A stretch of DNA of 64,000 nt from Macrolepiota albuminosa (GCA_027475525.1 JAMWFC010000049.1:2402947-2466946); one strand, 5' to 3'; shown: positions 31,883 through 44,646, counted from the stretch's first letter. Numbers and translations: made by a program. The notes: generated from the letters alone by a model not told the origin.

Positions 31883-32841
31883 ACAGACCTGTTGATATCT
31901 CTCCTTTCTGAGAAGTCGCCATCCAATCAGGATATTGGATTGTTGCAAAGCGTTCAAGTTTCCAATTAGTGTCAGCAAGTCAAAATTCGGAGAAATCAGC
32001 AAGCATGTAGTTCATAAAAAAGTCCTTTGCCTTGTTCGTCTTCTTCATCCAGGTAGGTGGGTGCATTGAGTGCTCCTTCAGGTCATTCCATAATATCCAA
32101 GCAGCTTCAGTCATTTGTTTCACCTGAGTCTTTGAAATGCTCTTCCCATCGCTGTCAGTGAGAAATCTGAATTTAACTATATGCTTTCCTTTATTCTTAT
32201 TCTTTTTGACCCATTCTATCCACTCAGACTTTTCCCAGAATTTTACATCCAGATAATCAGCTCGATTGGCATTTTCAGGACGTTTTGTGGGAGATATGCG
32301 AAGAGTTGTAGATGCTGTGCGATGAATCTGTGATGTGCTTGTTTGGGAAGGTGTGTGTCGAGAGTTCGAAGCATCAACTAGCTTTGTAGTTAAGTTACAA
32401 AGGTAGGCAAGCTCTGATCTACAATTTTAGACTGTTCAGTAAGATGTACGTGCAATATATATAACTATACATACTCTAGACGTTCTATGTTTGCTTTGAA
32501 CTGACTGTGGTCTTCTTCGGACTTTTTGTATGCATTGAAGAGGTCAAGATATGCAGCATTGCGAGTGTTCATGAGGTCAGATGATGTTGCATTGGCTACA
32601 GCATCATATATCTGTATAGAAAAATATTTCAGTACATGGAAGAATAACAATAGAAAAATCATACTTCAAATGAATTGAATCCATTAGTCGGTCCTCTCAA
32701 TGGCTATTTGCAAGCTAAGTTGGTGATTCTGACAAAATGAAGACTCACATGATATCTTGATGTCTGCAAAGAATTATTCATATGATCAACATGGTAGAGA
32801 GTAGAATTAGAAGAAGAATTAAAATCAGAGAGAGCAGCCAT
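31883..32841 (-). pseudogene. 5' segment of the interrupted minus-strand gene
   Basis: Start MAALSDFNSSSN at 32839-32841. Exons with 45-56-nt introns follow, giving PLRGPTNGFNSFE, YDAVANATSSDLMNTRNAAY, a coiled-coil stretch, ELAYLCNLTTKLVDAS, then KFWEKSEWIEWVKKNKNKGK and WKLERFATIQYPDW. An in-frame TGA splits EF*LADTNW, where arginine is expected. The last exon ends ...ISTG with a GTCTGT donor, and the gypsy element sits a few bases into this intron. The other half of the intron and the next exon are at 19508 leftward. It resembles a transposon-associated mushroom family; function unknown. Confidence 0.55.
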
Positions 32842-33303
32842 GAGAGCAATAGAGATTGAAAATGTCGATAAATGCATCATGAAATTCGAAGTCAGCTTAC
32901 ATAATCTGTCACTATCACAATAGTGACACATCACGCACATTCTCATTTATATCATGGCATATCTTTATTCTCCACTTTTATTGTATGTTTAATGATTGTA
33001 GCTTTAACATAATACAAGACCTGCAGATACTAGGTTGACACTACTTAGGAGCAAACCAGCAAAATTCAAATCTAGGTTATTGAAAATAGACACCAAGGTC
33101 AGCACCAGCATCAACCACAACTCAACAAGTTTCTGAGTTAGAATATCCACTGCTCTCTAAATAAAACTCTAAAAATAAAGTTCTTATATCAACAGCCATT
33201 TTTTATTGTTCTGATAACAATGAAAAAGCCTGACAATGTAGCTAGTACTTGTAACACAATGTAAATTTGCTTATAAACAATATCTCTGAATAGCTATAGT
33301 ACA
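32842..33303. other. Intergenic, AT-rich, no gene seen
   Basis: The space between the Plavaka transposase 3' end and the start of the next minus-strand gene. No terminal repeat of the CACTA type was recognised. Confidence 0.4.
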
Positions 33304-36131
33304 TTTTAACTCTCACCTAATTGTACTTCTTCTAGGCTAGATTTTTCCACAACAAACCAAAGATCTTGTGGTTCATTAGGTAATGTTGGCAGTGGTTGCA
33401 TTGATACAAGTGAAATAATTTCTGATGCAAGAATCACCTGCAAACTATTTGAGCCTTGGTTATGGCAAGCCCAAATTGTGTTGTATGAATCAGCTAAAAG
33501 AAGGGGATCTGGATCTGAGTACACTGAGACCATTGCCCATGGAACCAGTTTCTCTGAGGTAGAATTTTCTGAATCATCTGTTTGAGAATTTGAGTCCTGA
33601 GAATCATTGCTAGATCCAATGTAAAAATAAAATCAAGCCTCAGCATAAGTTATATGACCATTTAGATTAATCTAAAAAAGCAATTCAGCTTCTCAAACAT
33701 TATCATAGTGTTAATGAGTACTTACCTTGATGTTATGACTCATACGAGTATTTCCTCTATGTTCTTCATCATTGAAAACACTCCTTGCAATTTGCCCATT
33801 GGGCAAATGAATTTGACCCTATCGTCTAATAACAGACAGATTAAATGCATCAGAAATCACATTCTGTTCTGCATTATTCTGCAGATGGCAAGGATATCTA
33901 TCTCAACGATGTAAGAGAACTGGCTGACCAGGAGGAGGAGGTTGAACAAATGGCTGAGACTTTTGAGTCATGACTTCAAGATCAGGACATAGATTCACCA
34001 TAGCATTAATTTGGCATCGAAGTAAAGCCCGCTGAGAGAGATTAGCAAATGGGCTTGATGGTTGTTGAATTTCTTTTCCAAGGCTTCCAATCATTCGTTC
34101 CATAGTAAACTGTGAATAATATGCACCAGGTCCAACTCAAAGAGTCTCATAGCCAAGATGATTAAGAGTATGCACTGAAGGACGGCAAACTTGAAGCCAA
34201 TCAACATGCCGTTGATAATAAAGGTTTTCATATTCTTCAATAAATTGGATAATTAATGAATGTCCTTCAGCAATTTGTGATCCAGTGATACGTCGCTGAA
34301 CAAATATCCGAATAGCTGCTACAAGCTTGCAGAAGTTTTTCCAATAAGCATAGAGTAGAATATTTCAGAAAACAGCAGGACCAAGGCCATAAATATAAAG
34401 AAACCATTCTGTAGCTTTATAACCACTTGATATCTTTTCTGCAGGATTTCTAGGTGTACAATGAAATGAAGAGGAGAAATAGTGAGTCATAGCTTCAATA
34501 AGTTTGCCATGATCTACCCAAACATCTCCAACAAGAATTGACCATTCCCAATTATCTTTACTAGAATGCTTGAGTGTACCATGCCAGAGAGATATTAATA
34601 GTTCAGGAATATTGAGTGGAGATAAATGCATAAGATCAAGAGGAAAACAACTGAGAACTGGAATAGTAAGTTCTTGAACCAGGCCACTAAGAATGCTAGG
34701 TTTGCTCAGTCCAGTAGCCTTTCGATTGTGTTCATATGTAGCTTGGTCCTCTGAACTGATTAATGTATAAATATTTTCTTTGTATGCATCAAGAGTGAGA
34801 GGTTCCAATTCTCGAATATTGATATCTGGATGATTGCAATCTTGCACAGTGTAACTATTTGGCCTGAGATAAGCAGCAAAATAGTGTCCACTATTTGGCT
34901 TATGTTGACCTTTCATTCCACAGCCAAGCCGACAACCTTGAGCTCCATGATGTCCAACACGTCCATCAAGTTCAGTAATACCAACAGCATCAGCTGTTGC
35001 CAAAGCAAAAAAAATGCATGAATGAATAATATTCTGTGTTTTTGCATCCCAAACTGCTAATCCCTGACCATCATTCTCATGTTGTAAAGCAGACAAGTGA
35101 TAAAAAGGTCGAAAAGTATAGGAGTCCATAATTTTAGGTTTGTTTGGACCTGAAATGATATGAGAGGGGAGCCATTTTTTTTCTTTAAAGCGTAGTTTGG
35201 GTGAGTAATTTTCAACCTTCCAGCCAGCTATCCAAGTATCAGATTTTTTGTTCTGATAAAGTTGTACACCATCAATAGAGAATGAGACCATTGTATCTTT
35301 GCTAGTGATCCTAATGTGGTCTGCAAATGCAACAAAGTCACTACCAGAGAAGATGTTATCATAGATCATGTCACCATCATTTTCAAGGCTGTTTAGTAGT
35401 TCAAAGACTTCTTTGACCTTTTTATCAAGGTAACACATTTCCTCTGCTCCTTCCATAGAACAACGTAGTGTTTGAATTTGAGGTCCAAGAGGAAAAGTAC
35501 ATGCTTGTTGTTGAGGCACCTTTTTGCCATGTTTCTGGAGCTGATCAATATTATACCATGGCTCTTTACAGATGGTACAAGCATCAAGATCAGCAAAAGG
35601 CCCAGTAAAAGCATGACATGAGTTGATACACATATCGTCCAGAACTGAGACAATGCCACTGATATTGGCAACAAGCTGCTTGACTTTATAAAATGTGAGA
35701 ATTTTGCTGTTAGGATAACATCGCAGAATGGCAGCACAGCATTGATTGTATGTAGCTTCACTAGAATTTGTTGCAGTAAAGATTTTAAGTGAAAGCCTGT
35801 CATCAGGATTACTGATATCCACAGGCCCTTCAAGAGGATTTCGGAGATGATACAAGGTCTCATCATCAAGTTTGTCGTCATCTAGTGTGGCATTCTGCAA
35901 CAATCGAATATAATCCTGAGAAATTCGGAGACTTTCAATGTGAGCCTGAGGCAGCTGTTCATTTTTCTCCTCTGTAGATGCATGTGGACTATAATCATAG
36001 GCATCTAAGATTGCCTGCACATGTATATGGGCAACAGCAGCAGTAGTCTCATCATCATCCTGGACATTGCCTAGGTTTGGTTCCTCTTCTTCAATATCCA
36101 TAGGAGCAGAATCTAATTCATGCCCAGCCAT
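33304..36131 (-). pseudogene. Plavaka/CACTA-type transposase, decayed
   Basis: The main open stretch (36131-34365) shows the family landmarks in order. These are SCHAFTGPFADLDACTICKE; VSFSIDGVQLYQNKKSDTWI with its Asp; HIISGPNKPKIMDSYTF; FFALATADAVGITELDGRVG; HHGAQGCRLGCGMKGQHKP; and LDLMHLSPLNIPELLISLWH. Downstream, after stops, follow FTMERMIGSLGKEIQQPSSP, HLPNGQIARSVF and FVVEKSSLEEVQLGES ending at 33306. In-frame stops: TGA 34365-34367, TGA 34137-34139, TGA 33903-33905, TAG 33819-33821. The usual N-terminal C2H2 zinc finger is not visible. Such elements move by cut-and-paste; this copy cannot encode a full enzyme. Confidence 0.85.
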
Positions 36132-36170
36132 TGATACGTCTGCCTCTATCCGAGGCAGACAACACAACAA

Positions 36171-37619
36171 TAAAGTAACAAAGTCCCCTTAAAATACCCT
36201 AATTGATGCCGAAAACTGTAAGCATCCGTCGAAAACCGTAGACAAAAGGGGGACTCACCTCAAAAATACACCCCAAGCTATGAATCAACAAGCCAACAGT
36301 ACGAGCACACTGCGACCGAGGGATAATGGCAGCCGGAGCAGTGGCAGTGCTCGGCAGAAAGGAAAATCGGAACAAAAATCTGAGATCAGCCTATCAGGCA
36401 CTGACATCATCCTCAGCTCTGCCATCAACTCTCCTTCCTGACCTCGACACGTCTCATACCCTGCCCTCGATTGCGCGACCCAACTCGCTACGGCCATGGC
36501 ACAAGGAAGGAAGCTCCAGGAGGAAAGGATGAGTAGATAAAGAAGGAGAGGGAAGTTACCAGGCAACGGAAGAAGGTTTAGCCAGAAAGAAAAGGATGAC
36601 CACGCGCACCAGCACTGGAAAAGCCACTAACCAAGCGCCCAGGCCTGGCAACACGTCGAACCGAGTACCCAGTGCCGGTTACACGTCGAGACGATGGCTA
36701 AACGCACCAGTACGACGTGGTCCGTGCGTTGGAACGTAGGATATAAAAGGAGGAGGAAATTGGGGGAGTCGGACAAGCAACTCACTTGCCACGGCTCGGA
36801 GTCCCCAGGGAGCGGACGTCTTAGGCCTACGAGCAACTTAGTTGACTTCGGGTTTAGTAATAATACTATTTGGCCCATTTTAGAGTGAACTTTTTAAGTC
36901 ATTCAAAAATAAATCAATTAAACATTATAACAACACTTCTACAAAGTGCGCGCGCGTGTAACGTTGCCCCACGTACTCTTGTGAGATTGGGAAAGTTGAA
37001 ATATCATAAAAGTTTAGTTCGAATTTCACTTTGGACTACTTTACATAAAGTAAACAAACCTATTTCGCATCACCATGGAAAGTTCTCTGGCAGAATCTAT
37101 GAATTCCTTTTAACTGATTCCACTATATGGAGAGTGCATTTACAAGGCTGCTCACCATTGATCACTCCATCTTGAGTTTCTTGGTGTGGCAGTAGCCATG
37201 GTGAGCGGTGCGTTGTGGGAAGAGCCACAGTGTGTTGACACGCAAAGTGATATCGATCTAAAAATGGAGTTTGAACTTTGTACTGGAATTTCGGTCCCAC
37301 TCGGCCTGAGCCCGAACAAGTCAGAAATTGACACTGGCCTCCAGATCCCCCTGGATCCAGTTCTCACTGGGCCTCACCCTCGAACCACGCCGTTCCTCGA
37401 AATGGATTGCGAACATATCATTCTTTTTCTCTGTCCTTTTACAACCGGTACCTACATGGTCCTTTCACCTCCTGGATACAGCTCTTCACCAACCCACACC
37501 TCCACCACTATCCATTATCATGGAGAATGCCCTTCCTTCCGCCAACTTCGCTAGCACAAGGGCTGTACAATGTCGTACTAGTCCACTGGCCGATTGAAGG
37601 CCTCGGGTAAAATGTGCTT
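36171..37619. other. Unassigned region with a TATA-like site
   Basis: GGATATAAAAGGAGGAGGAA at 36739-36758 looks like a promoter and could belong to an unrecognised LTR. 37186-37554 is open on the plus strand but shows no known domain. The Urb1-like remnant may start within 37400-37620. Confidence 0.25.
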
Positions 37620-40600
37620 TCGTGTCTGGCTAAGTACGAGGAAGTGATCAAGGCGTTCTTGGAAGTTGAGGCGGTGCTCGATGAGAATGAAACTGAGGGG
37701 CAGTGGATATCGAAAGGGAAGTGAGGCGCAGAGTGCCTGATTTTCAGGTGATCGTTGCGTTTTCACAGCAGAAGTTTGAGGAGACACCCGCGACCACGAA
37801 GACAACCAATGGTCCTGCTGGGTCTGGGCCTACGTCGAATCTGATGCGTATGGCACTACTGTCGGAAAGTGCGCATGGGCTCTTGTGGATGTATCAAAGA
37901 TGTCTTCCAATGGTGGTCGCAGAAGCTCGATTTGACGTTGGAAAGCTCTTGCAAAATTTTGTTGGGGAGAAGATGGCGATGGCGGAAGGGGGAGATGAGA
38001 TGACGGCTGTGGCCAGATTCCATGTAGCAAGGCAGTTGCATGTCTTAAGGTTGTTGAAGGATAACGATCAGTTCGGATGGTCTGGGAAAATAGGTTTGGT
38101 CGGATTGTATGACGCCTCAGTTCTCCGCTGATGACTCGCCGTTGATTTAGATTCGACTTCACAGAGCTCTATCGCTGTACTCCTCAGCGCACTTATTGCT
38201 ACCGATATTCATTTGATATGCAGGGCGCTATTTGATCTCCTCGAACCCATTCTTGGGGAGAGTATTTTGTTTCAGGACGACCCCACTGAGCCTCACCTTT
38301 GGCTGCTTTCCCTCCCTACTTCACATAGGGGACGCGGAACAGAATCTCCTGACGGTGCAGCCTTGGTGGACAAAGGCGAGGGTGTAATCACATTCTTAGA
38401 TGACTGCGTCCAGCACTGTCTGAAGATGCCATATCATTACCTCAAAGTTCTGGATGCGCTCGCACGTTCCGCCGCTTCTCAGAGGCAATCTACGAATGAC
38501 AGCAATGAACACCTGCCTAGTCTCCTGCTCATGACTGTACTTGAGCAGCTGGAGATCAAGGTTGCCAAAAAGATGCTCTCGCCATCCGATGTCCTTGTTG
38601 TTGCCTCATTTGTTCGGAAACTTGTCTCGCTTATCAAGTAAGCAGCAGGACCTTGGTTACTTTTTGCCGTAGGTTTGATGTGATGTTACAGGTCGAGAAG
38701 CTTTTCCTCGATTATCCTGTCATTACATCTGCGATCCGTAAGGAGGTCGATCTTCTGAGGGCGGCTTTTTCACCCCATGATGTGTCATGGCAGGAGGTTT
38801 CCGACAAGACGAAGGTATTCCTCTCGGTGGTCGAAGAGATGTCCATTTGTAAGTGATTTTTTGACTTTTAAATTGACTTGCAAAAGCTCATCTCTCGTCT
38901 GTTTACGTAGCTACCACGCAGGCTGCACGTAAGGCTTCTGCGTACGAACTTGTGAATTGGCTTCAGCTTGTGGAAGGTCAATTTGGATCACCTGAGATTG
39001 CGCGTGTAATGGCCGTTCTGACAAAGCTTCATCCTCCCGCTCTTTCTATGCTCCCAGAATATATCTATCCTGGAGCGGAGTCTCTTTGGAAAGGTGTAGA
39101 TGTGGTTTCTCTTACTCCGGAAGTACGTACATAGTGAGTCAATCATTTTTTTGCCGAGCAACTTCCATTTCTCATTTGCTACTCCAGTCTTCCATTCGAC
39201 TTCTTGTTCCTCCATGCAGATGCCTCCCAAATTTCAGATCAAAGGCAGCACTTGGAGACGAACCTAACTTTGAGGACGTGAAAAGGGCTGTATATCTTGT
39301 CTGTCACAGGTTGGCAGATCGCGCTGCTGAGCAGGCGGGGGGTTCTTCTTGTTGGCATCGATTCTAGAGAGAGCGTCAAGTATACTACCGTCAAGTGATT
39401 TTATGGCTCTTAAAGAGGTGGTGTTCAATTGTTCTAACGTCGTCAAGTCCTATCTTATATCTACTTCACTATCGGGCGCTGAGCGGGAAGGTGCGCTTTT
39501 CTTGATTTGCAATAGGACCTTCCGACTTAAGCATCATCAAGGGCTCCATCATCTTATGAGACAGATTCTCGATCCAAAAGATATTCGGGATAAGGACTTG
39601 TTGGCTCCTACTAGTGTCCACTGGCTCTCCTGATGTCTAGTACAATTAATGATCTTACACAGGCACGTATCCATTTCATATCGCTTTCGGTCACATTGAT
39701 ACAAACTTAATCAGCTTTCGCTTGCTTCTCCTTGGATCGCCTCCATCCAATGCCAAGAACTTTTTAGCCTTTTGGATTCCCTTTCCTCAAAGTCGTTTGT
39801 GGCCAAGGCAGTCGCAGCCATTTCGGATCCTACCCTTGGTGCTATCAAGATGTTGACAACGTCAGAGTTGGATCACGCACACGCTTTGATTCAAAGGTTG
39901 CCCCTACTATTGGCTCTTCATTCGAAGACCAGGTCCAGCACCTTGGAGAAGTTGATTGCGATTTCTATTCAATCCCTCCTTCCTGTATATTATGGCGGTT
40001 GCCATCCACGGAGGTGATCGACGAGAAGAGCTTTATCAATGCCGCGAGGGTGCCGCCGCCTTGATGTTTGAGCAGCAATACTATTTCGGTGCGTATTCTT
40101 TACTGTCTTGCAATTTATCTATCTTCTCATCGTTGTCCTGAATATTTTCTTCCCCACCCCTGCGTTCCCCTTGATGGGTATGAAATGTGTGCCTAACCCT
40201 GTCACAATCTATGTATGGACTCGTGATCTTCGCATGGTTTCTCTTCTCCATTCTTTTGCACTGATGCTCCTGCCCTCTCTCCTGCCAGCTCGATCTTGTC
40301 CTTGCTTTATTTCCTGACCTTCACTTCTCTTTTTCGCAACTCCACTCTGATCCTTTCTGTGAAGGGCCAGGCTGCCATAAAACAACTACGCAAAGCTGTT
40401 GTTGAGATTCAACAGGCGTTTGTCAGCACTTATTTGACCACGCTGCGCATGCACATGGGTATGCTTCGGAAATTCTATGTCGTCTAACTACTAACCAAGT
40501 ATGTGCCTACAGGGACGCTTCTGATCCTCTACTAGAGACTCTTCTCTTCCCAGAAGACCTCATCCTCCCAAAATGTCGCATATTCACTCTAAAACACAAC

Positions 40601-40800
40601 TATCTTTCATCAGTAACACCAGACAATGTTGCCAATGCTCAGTTCGTTGCTGCATTGTTTGGGGATCCTCCTCATCCTAGGCAGTAATGTATTGACTGCT
40701 TCCTTTGCAGGCGTTCTCGTCACCACGACAAAGGTGATCAACTTATTCGCCAGCTGCTTGTAGGATACCCACTCTGCGAAGGGCAATCGGATTAGAAGTT
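37620..40800 (+). pseudogene. Urb1/Npa1-like ribosome-biogenesis gene, broken
   Basis: Helical blocks in order: VIKAFLEVEAVLDENE (37650), then after a frameshift VPDFQVIVAFSQQKF, SESAHGLLWMYQRCLP (37868), ARFDVGKLLQNFVG, FHVARQLHVLRLLKDNDQFG, LFDLLEPILGESILFQDDP (38220), FLDDCVQHCLKMPYHYLKV (38395), YELVNWLQLVEGQFGSPEIA (38942), then SSKSFVAKAVAAISDP (39784) and a last block near 40560-40700. These fit a large nucleolar pre-ribosomal protein, most likely Urb1/Npa1, which acts in 60S subunit assembly. Introns of about 50 nt are plausible, but frame changes and stops without splice sites (37720; 39200-39650) show decay. The family assignment is moderate. Confidence 0.45.
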
Positions 40801-42002
40801 TGATTTGAGCCACGCTCACTTTTTTTCATATTTATTCGAAACAATATCGTGCTTCCGCTGGTACTAGGCTTAATATTGGAGTCGTTAGTTGTTGTGGCTT
40901 ACACCACGCAGTTGTCTCTTCTATACTACCTGGGAAATTTAGCTATGAAGAAGCGAGGCAACATGAATCATGTGTTTATGCACCATGTGCGTTGATTTAC
41001 TGCTCCCAATCACCTTTTTCTAATACGACGCTCTCCAGATCGCTGGTAGTAAGTCCTAACACGTATGCATTGGCTAATTCAAGCTGACTGTCATCTTAGA
41101 CATGTTTTGTTTTGTTTCTTACCCGTCACGGACTTAAGTTTTGGTGTGGCCACAGTTACTCTTACGCACAAGACGACTAGGTCGCTGATATCAAAGCGAT
41201 TCATTCGATGGGCGTGTACGTGACCCAATTGATTACTCTTCTACTTTCGGCTCATGTTACCGCAGCGATGTCATTGCCCTTAACTATGGGGTGTCCTCCT
41301 GGGAGCCCGATCATATTGCCTCCCTACACTGCTGCAAAGTCCATCTGTTCCTCGCTCAAGCTCTTCCTCTCTCCCAATTTCATCTCGCATGCATGTGATG
41401 TCAATCATTTTATTGCCGAGATCAAGCAATTCGCAGGGTACTCAAATCAGCTCAAGGTGAACTGGAGGGTGATGGTGAGCAGCTTTGAGGGACGGTGTTT
41501 GGGACAAACAGGGTGGCAGAAGATCAAAAATGAGGGGGAGCGTACTTGATGCTATTTATTTCCGGGTTGGAGCGACAGCTCGGGCGGTGGGGTTCACTGG
41601 ATACTTGGTTTTGGTGAGTGGGTTGTTGTGTCCTTGGGTGGGGTAATGTTCATAAGTACTTGTAGTTGCGGATGTGCATGGCCTCATGGAAATATTAATA
41701 AGATAGTAAGCGATCTCATAACGCAGTGCTGACAAGGAGCGTTCAGACGGCAGACGATCAATATTGTATGCTTCATACACCTGTTTCTCGCTTGACCGCT
41801 GATAATGACATTCACAGACATGAATCAACTTGGCGCGCGCTGCGGTACCACTGTGTCGCCATGGCTCTTGTACGCCTCACTCTCATTTCCGCGATGTTTT
41901 CTGACCAAAATACACAGCGCGCATTATAATTACGAGAACTTCCTAATACAGAAGTGTCGACTGGCTCTACCTCACACGGTGGGGCCAACCAAATGGGTGT
42001 GG
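40801..42002. other. Unassigned; plus-strand open frame of unknown kind
   Basis: A 113-codon open frame at 41208-41549 (MGVYVTQLITLLLSAHVTAA) shows a hydrophobic start and no recognised domain. It may be more of the Urb1-like remnant in a shifted frame. Nothing else is seen. Confidence 0.2.
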
Positions 42003-42570
42003 TGAGGGAGTTGTATGCCAATGCTTATGAGCGGACACTTCTCCATCGTGATTTCTATGGCAAGGAGACGGTGTTATTTACGACATCTGGGGGCAGTGAC
42101 GAGGAAAAAAGAGAAAGCTAAGAAAGGTCTTAGGGGTGTATTGGAAGGTACGGATGTCGAGAGAAGATGGAAAGTACTAAACAATCTCCAAGAAAACCTT
42201 TTCACAATGTAAGTTTACTCTTACAACCAACTTGTTTGCATGCTTCTCCCTTTCACAGCTTCAACGACCCAGATAAAGGTGCCGTAACACGCACGGCCGC
42301 AATCGTGCCCTATGGGAATATCTCTCTGCACTCAACGACGTTTCTGATGAGGCCGAGTGCAATAAGCTACGCCAAGAGATGTTCGAGACGTGTCAGGAAG
42401 TCCTGGCTGAGATGGCACACACCAAGGATGGCAGCCGCACTCGTTCGGGAGTTTCTAGCATATGGGACAGCCAAAGACCGGAAACAGATTCTCAAGGTGC
42501 TTAAGAGCGCATGTGTCTTGACGATGATGCACAAACGGTCTTGTTCATGGCTCTTGATGTTATTGAGTGG
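42003..42570 (+). pseudogene. PUF6: Puf6-type Pumilio-repeat protein fragment
   Basis: Blocks of the Puf6 (nucleolar Pumilio-like) family appear in the right order but in changing frames: VRELYANAYERTLLHRDFYG (42005), VLNNLQENLF (42173), FNDPDKGAV, ALWEYLSALNDVSDEAECNK (about 42315), CQEVLAEMAHTKDGSR, REFLAYGTAKDRKQILKVLK (about 42448) and CLDDDAQTVLFMALDVI (42511). At least three frameshifts are needed. The N-terminal repeats are absent upstream. The following family block is found inverted at 43360-43490. Confidence 0.75.
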
Positions 42571-42974
42571 GTGATCTTTGCTGTTTCCTCTCGACTATCA
42601 TTCTTATATGTGATATGCATCAACACTAAGCTTTCTTACAAGTCTTTTGTTACGGAAATGCCGGTCCAGCGAAAAACCTCCTTGTTTCACCCGCAAAGGA
42701 GGCAAGTGGTTTGGGCTGAGAGTCTTGCGACAGTTGTGAGAGAGGGCTAGGGGCTAGAAGCTGCGCATGAGAAGTAGGAGGTGGGGAAGTAGGGTTTTCG
42801 ATGCAAGTGAGGGTGCATTTGGGAACACAGTCAGAGGGAGACTGCTGGCGTTGGGCACTCCTAAGAGTGGGGTCGTGCACGAGGAGGGTGCTGGGGTTGA
42901 TAGCCAGGCTCTGAGCCACATGAGAGGGTTGCCGACGACCCCGTCTACAGCGCTGGCTACGACTTCCATGTCTA

Positions 42975-43290
42975 ATTTGACATTGACAATGTCCTCTTTG
43001 AGCTCCTACGTCGCTCCAACATCGACCTCTGTTGCCTCTGTTCCAAATCAGATTACGGCACCCGCAGTTCCAGTGAAGGCGAACTTACAAATGACGAAGA
43101 TGAATTTTTTGATGCCATTGAACTAGCCATTTGCGCCGCCGATTCAGATCACATCATCTTCTTCGACGGCAATACATTTGCCTCCGATTTCTCCCACTTT
43201 GGCGATGCCCACGAGAATTGGGCTAACACTGCATATTCTATCCACGATTACTCTTCTTATGATTTCCCTGCTGCTGCAGAGGTGTGCAGT
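42975..43290 (+). other. Unrecognised plus-strand coding remnant, acidic
   Basis: One frame is open here and reads FDIDNVLFELLRRSNIDL, then ELTNDEDEFFDAIELAICAA and DFSHFGDAHENWANT. It is acidic and coding-like but not assigned. It overlaps no better candidate on this strand; further right it runs antisense to the inverted Puf6 piece. Confidence 0.25.
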
Positions 43291-43359
43291 GGAACCGATC
43301 CCGCCGTGCGCTGCTCCAAGCAAGATAAAAGGGCCTCGCTTGCATACTTCCTGACTTCC

Positions 43360-43490
43360 TCCTCTCACCTTCTTACTTGTCCGAGACCGGATCTCGCCCG
43401 TTTCAGCGAGGAGTGCGATCTGTGTGGGTGTAAAATGACGTCTCGTGCGTGGCACGAGAAGATGGAATACGGCGCAGCGACCTTGGCTTT
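43360..43490 (-). pseudogene. PUF6: Inverted Puf6 fragment
   Basis: The minus strand reads VFHLLVPRTRRHFTPTQIAL followed by LAETGEIRSRTSKK, the block that normally comes right after the last block of the plus-strand Puf6 fragment at 42570. The orientation is opposite and about 0.8 kb of other sequence lies between, so the gene was broken and partly inverted. Confidence 0.7.
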
Positions 43491-43984
43491 GAGCCTGCGC
43501 ATGAAACCACGTGTCCCACTCCTGTGTCATCTGGATGTGCTCCAAGAGCATAGAGTGTGCAGTCTGTAGGGAGAGGGGAGCGTGGCAGTGGGTGAGGGTG
43601 TCAATGATGTGGTCTCTGGTGTCGGTAATGAAGTTGTCGAGGTGGAAATGGATAGAGAAATCGTGCTGGTACCGAGTGCCGAGACGAGCTGCAGCGTGAG
43701 CTCCATCTGTGCCAGCGCTGTGTTGCCTTGGAGTTTGTACACGCTCTCGTGTGGTGGGTTGCGCGAATTTCCTTCCTCAAGACCTCTCCTTCACTATAGA
43801 CATTGCCTTGAATGTGTTTTTTTTTAATTCTAACACTTGCTTTAGGTGTGTTCTGCCACTGCGCGTTGAGCCGTCCTCTGCCTTCGTTGACTTCGACAAC
43901 GACAAAGTGACACGTCATCACGCGTGGGACGACGTAAGTTTATATTATTATTTTTTTCATTTTCTTTTGACTAACCAACGCTGC

Positions 43985-44640
43985 AGCCTGCATTCAATGC
44001 GTCCTTTCTGATAGGCAGCAGTACCACAATGTTGCACTTTGGTGGTCACAACATGCGTCTTGAGAAGGAGCTCTTCGAGGACGCTTCCATTCCCTCCAAG
44101 CAACACACCGGCATCAACTTTGAAAAATATGATGATCTTCCCGCAGAGGCTGCAGGCGCTGGCGTAGCTGAACCCATCCTGTCGTTTACGAGCCCTCCTT
44201 TGGACCCCGTTCTTTCGGAGAACCTTGGATTCGCTAGGTACACCCACCATCCCTACCCCCGTTCAAAAGTGCTCCATCCCTATCGTTGCCGAAAACAGAG
44301 ATCTGATGGCCTGCGCACAAGTAAGACAACCTTTAAAGTTTTTACAAAGTCTGACTCCTTCCCGCTCAGACCGGCTCTGGGAAGACTGGGGGTTTCCTCT
44401 TCCCTATCCTTTCGGCATCCTTTACGCTGGGCCCCCGTCCTCCCCAGAGGCACCCAACACCAACAACTATGCTCGGTCGCGCAAAGCTTACCCCACTGCT
44501 CTTGTCCTCGCTCCCACCCGTGAGCTCGCCTCTCAGATCTACGATGAGGCCCGCAAGTTTGCATATCGCTGTTGGGTCTGCCCCGCGGTCGTTTACGGAG
44601 GTGCAGATATCAATCAGCAGCTTCAGAGGTTCGTCACTTG
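43985..44640 (+). pseudogene. DED1: Ded1-type DEAD-box RNA helicase, N-terminal fragment
   Basis: Blocks: [20 protein letters not shown] (44100), the Q-motif region [20 protein letters not shown] (44247), motif [10 protein letters not shown] reached by removing an intron (GTAAGA at about 44320 to CGCTCAG at about 44370), motif Ia [18 protein letters not shown] (about 44513) and [11 protein letters not shown] (about 44592). Ded1 helicases unwind mRNA during translation initiation. A one-base frameshift lies near 44430, and the gene stops after [11 protein letters not shown]: motifs II (DEAD), III and VI are missing, replaced by the Est1-like sequence. It is a truncated copy. Confidence 0.8.
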
Positions 44641-44646
44641 TCATTC

